A DNA stretch of 53,190 nt from NCBI RefSeq assembly GCF_016458305.1, contig NZ_JAEMHL010000018.1:1-53190 (forward strand), given 5' to 3'. The notes beneath the pieces are model-generated. The model saw only the letters and a program-made list of their open reading frames with translations, was not told where the DNA came from and did not search any database. Origin of the DNA: Geomonas anaerohicana. Lineage in GTDB: Bacteria; Desulfobacterota; Desulfuromonadia; Geobacterales; Geobacteraceae. The position numbers and the translations under genes are program-made. Positions 16,469 to 24,600 of the stretch are shown here, piece by piece. Positions within the stretch are counted from its first letter, which is position 1; each line of letters starts with the position of its first letter.

Positions 16469-17680
16469 TTAACGGGCTTTGGTCAGTAGGATCCGCTTCA
16501 GGTCGATGGCGAGGCGCCTCTGCTCCTTCTGCAGCACGAAACCCCGCTTGAGTACCCCTGCCTCTATTCCTTTCATGTGCAGCGCCCCCCACGGGACCAC
16601 CGCGGTGTCGTAGCGCTTGAGCGCCTGGTCCAGGTAGCCCAGCAGCACCTCGTTGCGGCGGGTCAGGATGTCATCCATTATCACCTCCTGCATTTCCGGG
16701 GTGACGTTCCGCTCCGCCCAGCGGTTCAGGTTGAGTGCCGCCTCCATGAAGGACGGACTCTTCTGCAGCTCCTTGCCTACTTGGTCCAGGAAACGCAGCG
16801 TCTCGGGACGGAAGGTGCTCAGATCGGTATCCGCCACCAGGATGTCCGGCTGGTTCCCGGCCACCGGCTTGGGCGGCGCCTGAAGCCCCTTCTCGTCGAT
16901 CACCTTCCCGTTAAAGAGCATCTTTTCCTGCGAGGCAAGCCCGAGAAAGCTCGCTATGCCGCGGTAATCGAAGTGGTGCTGCAGCGCCCCTTTCTTGTCG
17001 GTCACCCCTTCCGCCAGCACCACGGTCCGCCCCTGGGCCGGGGCCCCCGCTACGTCCTGGTAATATCCCTTCTCCCCGACATGCACCATCCCCGTCAGCC
17101 GCAGCGTCTGGTTGCCGCGTCGGTACACCCGCTCGGTCAGGTAGAGCCCGCGCGGCGTCACCCTGATGAAGCCGGCCGTGTTGCCCAACGCCCAGGCGTC
17201 GGCCAGGAACAGGGTCAGCGTCGCCAGCATTACGGGAAGAAGTACCAGGTTCACACCGGTGAAGACCAGCGTGTTCCTGGCCTCGAAGAAGGGTCCCTCA
17301 AAGCGCCAGTCCGGCAGCGTCAGCCCCGGGTCCTTGGCGTCGCGGTAGCGCGCGATCATGAGCGGCGGGACGCACAGTTGTATGAGCGACATGGCGACTG
17401 CGTAAAGCTTGGACCCAGCCAACACCGGGAACATCCAGGCCGCCAGCGGACAGGCGAACAGGAAGGCGATCAACGGGATGAAGAGCTTCTTGGGGAGGCG
17501 CCGATCGATCCCCAGGCAGAGGTAGAGGGGGATGGCGAGGAGCAGCACCGAGTTGGCCACCTGAATCCTGAACAGGGTGAGCGGCGCTACCGGGGCCACC
17601 AGCGAGGAGAGTTCGTCCAAGACGGAGAGGAAGCCGTCGGCGAAGAAAAGGATCAGGAAGACGTTGGCGAATTTTTTCAT
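16469..17680 (-). CDS. Membrane-anchored TraB/TIKI-like protein
   Basis: A 403-aa protein not matched to a named gene. Residues about 1-175 contain four or five hydrophobic helices. The rest shows the sparse motifs of the TraB/GumN/TIKI/EreA-ChaN fold: LRLTGMVHVGEKGYYQDV (about 199-216, HxGxxxY), VVLAEGV with the acidic residue, an RRNEVLLGYLDQALKRYDTAVVPWGALHMKGIEAGVLKRGF block (RN, GxxHxxG, about 332-374). In known relatives these residues bind metal or form a peptidase or esterase site. The topology, helices first and domain last, is unusual. The gene is 12 bp downstream of the glycosylase gene and probably shares its transcript. Confidence 0.6.
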   Translation of the reverse strand: MKKFANVFLILFFADGFLSVLDELSSLVAPVAPLTLFRIQVANSVLLLAIPLYLCLGIDRRLPKKLFIPLIAFLFACPLAAWMFPVLAGSKLYAVAMSLIQLCVPPLMIARYRDAKDPGLTLPDWRFEGPFFEARNTLVFTGVNLVLLPVMLATLTLFLADAWALGNTAGFIRVTPRGLYLTERVYRRGNQTLRLTGMVHVGEKGYYQDVAGAPAQGRTVVLAEGVTDKKGALQHHFDYRGIASFLGLASQEKMLFNGKVIDEKGLQAPPKPVAGNQPDILVADTDLSTFRPETLRFLDQVGKELQKSPSFMEAALNLNRWAERNVTPEMQEVIMDDILTRRNEVLLGYLDQALKRYDTAVVPWGALHMKGIEAGVLKRGFVLQKEQRRLAIDLKRILLTKAR

Positions 17681-17692
17681 GATGGTCCGTAG

Positions 17693-18358
17693 TCAGGGGG
17701 TGGCGAGGCAGCAGGCCCGGCCCAGCGGGCAGCCCTCGCAGGAAGGTTTCTTGCGGCAGTGGCGCTTGCACTGCTCGACGATCAGTGCGTGGTACTCGTT
17801 GAACAGCGGGACCTCGCCCGGGAGGTGCTCCATGAACAGCGAGCGCACCCGGTGGTAGTCATCCTTCTCGCCGACGAGCCCCAGCCGGGAAAACAGGCGC
17901 CGGGTGTAGGCGTCCACCACGAAGGACGGTTTCTCGCCGGCATAGAGGAGAATGGAGTCGCAGGTCTCCGGGCCGATGCCGGGGACCGCAATCAGCTCTG
18001 CGCGCAGTTCCTGCCAGTCGCCGATGAACATCGCATCCAGGCTGCCGTGCCGCTCGAAGAGCCACTGCACGAACCCTTTCAGCCGCACGCTCTTCACGTT
18101 GAAAAAGCCGGAGGGGCGGATCGCGTGGGCGAGCCGCTCCTGGTGTACCTCCCGGATTGCCTCCGCCGAGAGGAGCCCCTCCCGTTTCAGGTTGGCGATT
18201 GCTTTCTCCACGTTGAGCCAGTTGGTGTTCTGGGTAAGGATAGCGCCGACGCAGACCTCGAAGGGGGTGTCAGCGGGCCACCAGTTAAGGGCGCCGTAGC
18301 GACGGTAGAGCGCGTCGTAGATTTCGAGGAGGCGGGTCGAGGTGTCGTTTGCTGCCAA
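17693..18358 (-). CDS. Endonuclease III-like DNA glycosylase (HhH-GPD, Fe-S)
   Basis: A 221-aa HhH-GPD protein. ILTQNTNWLNVEKAI (about 40-54) matches the family's first helices. The helix-hairpin-helix is VPGIGPETCDSILLYAG (about 132-148), and the catalytic aspartate is in PSFVVDAYTRRLFSRLG. Four cysteines at the C-terminus (CKRHCRKKPSCEGCPLGRACC) supply a [4Fe-4S] loop. The lysine used by bifunctional endonuclease III in the hairpin is replaced by Glu/Thr, so a monofunctional glycosylase such as an alkylbase type (MagIII-like) is more likely. The start is TTG at 18358 after GGAGAAGAG. The substrate is unknown. Confidence 0.82.
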   Translation of the reverse strand: MAANDTSTRLLEIYDALYRRYGALNWWPADTPFEVCVGAILTQNTNWLNVEKAIANLKREGLLSAEAIREVHQERLAHAIRPSGFFNVKSVRLKGFVQWLFERHGSLDAMFIGDWQELRAELIAVPGIGPETCDSILLYAGEKPSFVVDAYTRRLFSRLGLVGEKDDYHRVRSLFMEHLPGEVPLFNEYHALIVEQCKRHCRKKPSCEGCPLGRACCLATP

Positions 18359-18509
18359 TCTCTCTTCTCCGGGCCGGGTAGTGCCGCCGGCGGGGAGCCC
18401 CCAGCCGGTGGCCGATTTGGCTACGGTAGCAGCATAGGACCCTCCGTGTCCAGAGGATCGTGGTTAGATTCGGAGGGGAACCGGGGGGTACGTTCGCAAA
18501 AAGTTGCCC

Positions 18510-18614
18510 CCTCCCTGGACGGGAGGGGGCAGGGGGGCGGGTTAAGCCGCAAGCCAGTGGCAATGATAGTCAGCTCCCCCACCCCTAACCCCCTCCCGCA
18601 AGGGGAGGGGGGAC
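18510..18614. repeat. REP-like inverted pair, family 3
   Basis: CCCCTCCCTGGACGGGAGGGGG and CCCTCCCGCAAGGGGAGGGG arms lie in inverted order with about 40 bp between. It occupies most of the gap between the subtilase stop and the glycosylase start, which has no other feature. Confidence 0.75.
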
Positions 18615-18634
18615 CGTGGAGGAACCTTGCGGCG

Positions 18635-21600
18635 TTAGCGGGTTACTTGGTTGCCGAAGAGCTGGTTGTTCCCTTCGTCGCTCTCCACTAACTGGAAGTT
18701 GACGTCGGCAATGCCGGACACCATGAAGTCCCCGGTCGGCACCGTGGACGGGATGGTGGCGGACCCGGTCAGGACGACCTGGCCGCCCGGGGCGATCTGG
18801 GTGGTGCTGACCTTGGTCACCAGGTAGTCGCCGGAACCGACGAAGACCAACCGGCTAAGGTAGATGCCGGTGTAGGAAGAACCGGAGTAGGTGTTGCCGG
18901 CGTTCTTGACGGTCACCGAGTAGGTGAGTCTCCCGGCCGAGATGCTCCCGGTGACCGCGGTCACCTGGAGGTCGCTGCCGATGGTGAATTGAGCCCCGAC
19001 GGCGCCGTTGTTGGCGTCGTTGTCTTCGGCGACCACGTTGGCCGGGTCGGCGATGGCGGCCAGGTAGTAGGTCCCGGCCGGGATGGAGGACGGCACGGTG
19101 GCCGTGCCGGTGAAGGTCTTGCTGGTGCCGCCCGGCACGGCGGCCGGGGTCACGACGGTGACCGCATAGTCGGAGGTGGCTGCTGTCCCGTCGGCGGAGA
19201 AGTAGATGGTGACCGGGACGTTGGGGTTGCCGTTGCCGCTGTTGTTCACCGTGACGGAGTAGCTGAGCACGCCGTTGGTAAGGCTTCCGGAGACTGCGGT
19301 GACGGTGAGGTCGTTTCTTACCTGTACCTCGCTGCCGGTGGCGCCGTTGTTGCTTTCGTCGCTCTCGGTCACCACTCCTGCCATGTCGGCAACCGCCGCC
19401 AGGTAGAAGCTCCCTGCCGGAGTGGAGGAGGCCAGGGAGACGCTGCCGGTCAGGACGGTCTGGGCGCCTGCCCCCAGCGACGGGGTGCTGAGCTTCACCA
19501 CCAGGTAATCGGAGGTGGAGGCGGTGGCGTCGGTGGAGAGGTACAGGCCGGTGTTGGAAGAGGCGGCGGTGATGCTGCCGGCATTCTTGACGGTCACCGA
19601 GTAGCTCAGCCTGCCGCCCGAGATGCTGCCGGTTACCGCCATCACCTGGAGATCGCTGCCGATGGTGAACTGCGGGCCGACCGCGCCGTTGTTGCTTTCG
19701 TTGTCCTCGGAGACGATGTTGGCCGGGTCGGCCAGTGCGCCGAGGTAGAAGGTCCCTGCGGGGATGCTCCCCGGCACGGTGACGCTGCCGGTGAAGGTCT
19801 TGCTGGTCCCGCCGGCGATCTGGGCCTGGGTCAGCTGGGTGACCAGGTAATCGGAGGTGGTCACGCTACCGTCGGCTGAGAAGTAGAGGTTGACGGGGAC
19901 GTTGGGATTGGCGTTGCCGCCGTTGTTGACCGTGACGGAGTAGGTGAGGACGCCGTTACTCATGGTCCCGGAGACGGCGGTGACGGTGAGGTCGTTGTTT
20001 ACCACGACCTGGTTGCCCACGGCGCCGTTGTTCGCTTCGTTGCTTTCGGCGACCACGGCCGCCATGTCGGCGACCGCCGCGACGTAGAAGTTGCCGGTCG
20101 GGGTGCTGGAGGCAAGCGAGAAACTCCCGGTAAGCACGGTCTCGGCACCGGAGGGCAGGGACAGGGTGCTCACCTTCAGCACCAGGTAGTCAGCGGTGGT
20201 GGCGCTGGTGTCCGCGGAGAGGTAGATGCCGGTACTGGAGGAGGCGGCCGAGATCTCGCCGGTGTTCTTGACGGTGACCGAGTAGGTGAGCCTGCCGCCG
20301 GAAACGCTGCCGGAGACAGCGGTAACCTGGAGGTCGCTGCCGATGGTGAACTGCGGCCCGACGGCGCCGTTGTTGGTCTCGTTGTCCTCGGTGACCGTGT
20401 TGGCCGGGTCGGCCAGGGCCCCGAGATAGAAGGTGCCCGCCGGGACGGTGGAAGGGATGGTGACGCTGCCGGTTATGGTCTTGCTGCTGCCGCCGGGGAG
20501 CGAGATCCCGTTCAGTTGGGTGATCGGGTAATCGGAGGTGGTCACGCTGCCGTCGGTGGAGAAGTAGAGGCTGACCGGCACGGTCGGGTTGGCGTTGCCG
20601 CTGTTGCTGACGGTTACGGTGTAGCTCAATACGCCGGCGGTGAGGGTGCCGGAGACGGCGCTGACGGTGATGTCGTTGTTGACCGTGACCTGGGTGCCTA
20701 CCGCGCCGTTGTTGGCTTCGTTGCTTTCGGTGACCACACCCGCCATGTCGGCGACGGCTGCCAGGTAGTAGCTTCCGGTGGGGGTGGCGGAGGGGAGCGC
20801 GAAGCTGCCGGAGAGCACCACCTCGGCGCCGGCCGCAAGCGATGCGGTGCTCAACTTCAGCACCAGGAAGTCGGAGGTGGTGGCAGTGGCGTCAGCGGAG
20901 AGGTAGATGCCGGTATTGGAGGAGGCGGAAGCAATGTCCCCGCTGTTCCTGACCGTGACCGAGTAGTTGAGACGGCCGCCGGAGATGCTCCCGGAGACGG
21001 CGGTCACCAGGAGATCGCTGCCGATGGTGAACTGCGGCCCGACGCTGCCGTTGTTGTCTTCATTGGTCTCGGCGACCACGTTGGCCGGGTCGGCCAGCGC
21101 CCCGAGGTAGAAGGTCCCTGCCGGGACGGTGGTCGGGATGGTGACGCTGCCGGTGATGGTTTTGCTGGTGCCACCGGGCAGGGAGGTCGCGGTCAACTGG
21201 GTGACCAGATAGTCGGAGGTGGTCACGCTGCCGTCGGTGGAGAAGTAGAGGCTGACGGGGACGCTGGGGTTGGCGTTGCCGCTGTTGTTGACGGTGACCG
21301 AGTAGGTGAGCACGCCCCCGGAGAGGGTTCCCGACACGTTGCTCACGGTGATGTCGCTGTTGACGGAGAGCTGGTTCCCCGTGGCCCCGTTGTTGTCCTC
21401 GTTGGCCTCGGTGACGACGCCGGCCATGTCGGCGAAGGCGGCCAGGTAGAAGGCGCCCGTCGGGGTCGATGCCGCCAGCGCAACGCTGCCGGAGAGCACC
21501 ACCTCGGCGCCTGCCGCGAGCTGCCCCGTGGCAAGCCTGGTCACCAGGTAATCGGTGGTGGCGGCGACGTCGTCGCTGGAGAGGTAGAGGCCGGTGTTGG

Positions 21601-24600
21601 AGGCCGCGGCGGTGGTGACGCCGTCGTTTCTGACGGTGACCGAGTAGCTCAGCCTGCCGCCGGAGATGCTGCCGGTGACGGCGGTGACCCTGAGGTCGCT
21701 GCCGATGATGAACTGCGGACCGACGCCGCCGTTGTTGCTCTCGTCGTCCTCGGCAACGAGGTTGGCCGGGTCCGCCAGCGCCGCGAGGTAGAAGGTGCCG
21801 GCGGGGACGCTCCCCGGCACGGTGGCGCTACCGGTGATGACCTTGCTGGTCCCGCCGGGGATCTGGGTCACCGGGGGCTGGGTCACCAGGTAATCGGAGG
21901 TGGTCGCGTTGCCGTCGGCGGAGAAGTAGATGCTGACCGGGACGTTGGGGTTGGCGTTGCCCCTGTTTTCCACGGTGACGGTATAGGTGAGTACGCCGCC
22001 GGTGAGGGTCCCGGAGACCGCGGTGACGGCAAGGTCGTTGTTCAAGAGGAGCTGGTTGCCTAAGAGCGAGTTGTTCCCTTCGTCGCTCTCGCTGAGCTGC
22101 CCGGCCAGGTCGGCCGTGGCGGCGAAGTAGACGGCCCCGGTGGGCGCCGAGGCGGGGATGGTGATGGTGCCGCTAAGCACCGCCTGCGCACCGGGGGCGA
22201 TCTGCGCCGTGCTGAGCTTTGTGACCAGGAGGTCGCCCGGATCCATGAAGGTGAAGCGTCTCAGGTACAGGCCGGTGCTGGTGGCGGACGCGTTGATGTT
22301 GCCCGCGTTCATCACCGTGACCGAGTAGGTGAGTTTGCCGCCGGAGATGCTCGCGGAGGCGTCGGTGACCTGCAGGTCGTTGCCGATGACGAATTGCTCG
22401 GCCGCGGCCCCGTTGTTGGCCTCGTTGTCCTCCGCCACGATGTTGGCCGGGTCGGCCAGTGCGACCAGGTAGAAGGTGCCGGCGGGGGTATTGCCCGGTA
22501 CGGCGACGCTGCCGGTGAAGGTCTTGCCGGTCCCGCCCGGGATGGTGGTGGCGCTCAAGGTCGTGATCAGGTGGTCGGTGGTCTCCGCGTTGGCATCATC
22601 GGAGAAGTAAAGGGCGACCGGGGCGCTGGCGTTGCCGTTGCCGTTGTTGTTGACGGTGACCGAGTAGGAGAGGACCCCGGCGGAAAGGGTGCCGGAGAGC
22701 GCGCTGATGGTGAGGTCGTTGTTCAGGAGCAGCTGCTCGCCGGTGGCCCCGTTGTTGGCCTCCTCCCGCTCGGTGACGATGCCCGTGTCGTCGGCGAGGG
22801 CGGCGATGTAGTAGCTGCCCCCCGCCAGCGAGGTGGGGATGGCGGCGCTGCTGGTGATGGTGACGCTCACCCCCGCAGGGATGGAGATGGTGGAGACGCG
22901 CGCTATCAGGGTGTCGCTCTTGGAGGCGACGTTGTCGGTGGAGAGGTAGATGCCGGTGTAGGAGGTACCGGCGGTGATGGTCCCGTTATTGGTGACCGTT
23001 ACCGAATAGTTCAGTTTCCCACCGGTGATGCTGCCGCTGACTGCGGTCACCACGAGGTCGCTGCTCGGGAGCTGCGAGGGATCGAGGACCGGCAGCGAAC
23101 CGGTGTGCTCCAGGTCGTGGGCGAACATGGTCCACTGGTGGCTGAACGGAGAGAGATACTGCCCGGACTTCCAGAGGTGCACGCTGCCGTCCGCAGCCTT
23201 GACGGCGATTTCGAGCTTGCCGTCGCCGTCGAAGTCACCCATGGCCGGGGAGCTGGCGACGAAGGTGTCCAGTGCCACGATTTCAGGATAGCTGGCCAGG
23301 GTGGTGCCGGAGGCGCTGTACCCCTGGAGAAAGGCGTCGGTGTCGCTGGTGGCATAGAAGACGTCGGGATACGGGTTGCCGCCGTAGCCGCCGGTGATGG
23401 GGAGCGCCTTCTTCTGGACGGCGCTGTTCTCGGCGACCTGGCTCCAGCCGGAAACTACCGTGCCGTCACCCTTGAAGGCCTGCCACTGGTAGCTGGCCGG
23501 CGTGGAGCTGATGTTGGTGATGATTTCGGGTACGGCGTCCTTGGTCAGGTCGGCGGCGATGATACCCCCCTCCGCGACCGGAACGGGGAACAGCAGCGGC
23601 CACCCCGGCAGCAGGGTACCGTTTTTGTCGAATACCGAGATGCGGTGTGCCTGGGTGGTGGCGTCGGCAAAGTAGTTCTGCTTGACCAGTACCTCGAGGG
23701 CGTTGTCGCCGTTCACGTCGGCAAGGACCGGGGTCCAGACCCTGGTCTTGGCGCTGGCCCAGTCGCCCAGGTTGGCGGCGGCCTGCCACTGCTTCACCTG
23801 GGTCCCTTCCTTGGACCAGGCATGCAGCATGCCGTCGCTGGTGATGGATACCACTTCCTTCTTGCCGTCGCCCAACAGGTCGCCCACTACCGGCATCTGC
23901 TCGGTAGTCGCCCTGGCGCCCACGGCGGGGCCGTTCACTATCGGCCACCCCGGCAACATGGTCCCCTGCGGGGTAACGGTAACGAGGATGGACTTGCCGA
24001 AGTTGGGGTCGGCCGGGTCGTCGGGGGAGCAGTCGACGGTAATGGTCTTGTTGCCGTCACTGTTCAGGTCGGCGATGACCGGGGCACTGCAGGATCCGGG
24101 CGTGCCGGACGTGGTGTTGAACTTGCCGGCGGGGAAGCCGCTCAGCAACTGCAGGTTCTTGTCGAAGGCGTAGATGGCGCCGGTCTGGGCGGGGGAGCCT
24201 ACGCTGACGATGATCTTGTTGCTGCCGTCTCTGTACAGGTCGCTCACTGCCGCGGTGGAGACCGTGGTGCCCGCCGGGAAGTAGTAGCGATTGGTGGAAC
24301 CGGCGCTGTTATTGAAAACGAGCAGCGAGTTCCACATGCTGACGATCATCTCCTGCTTGCCGTCGCCGTCGAGATCGGCAAATACCGGTGACGAGGCCCC
24401 GTCGGCGCGCCCCGCGGGGGGATCGGGGAGGATGTAAGGCCAGCCTGCGGCCTCGTCTTTGGTGAGTATGATATGCCAGTTGCCGGTGTCGTAATAGCCG
24501 GCGCTGTCGGTGACACGCACCGTGATGCTGGTGTCGTCGGCCTGCGTCGGAACCCCGGTGATGTCGCCGGTGGCGGGGTTGAGGGTAAGGCCGGCGGGGA

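Noticed and set aside
20516..22063. 515-aa open frame opposite the CARDB array, and a 665-aa one at 22394-24391
   Set aside because: They are antisense to the subtilase repeats. The translation is a Gly/Val/Asp-rich shadow of the repeat with no independent binding site or motif.
18640..23075. CRISPR array
   Set aside because: The periodic repeat is 681 bp long and coding. No 25-40 bp repeats with unique spacers were found anywhere in the window.
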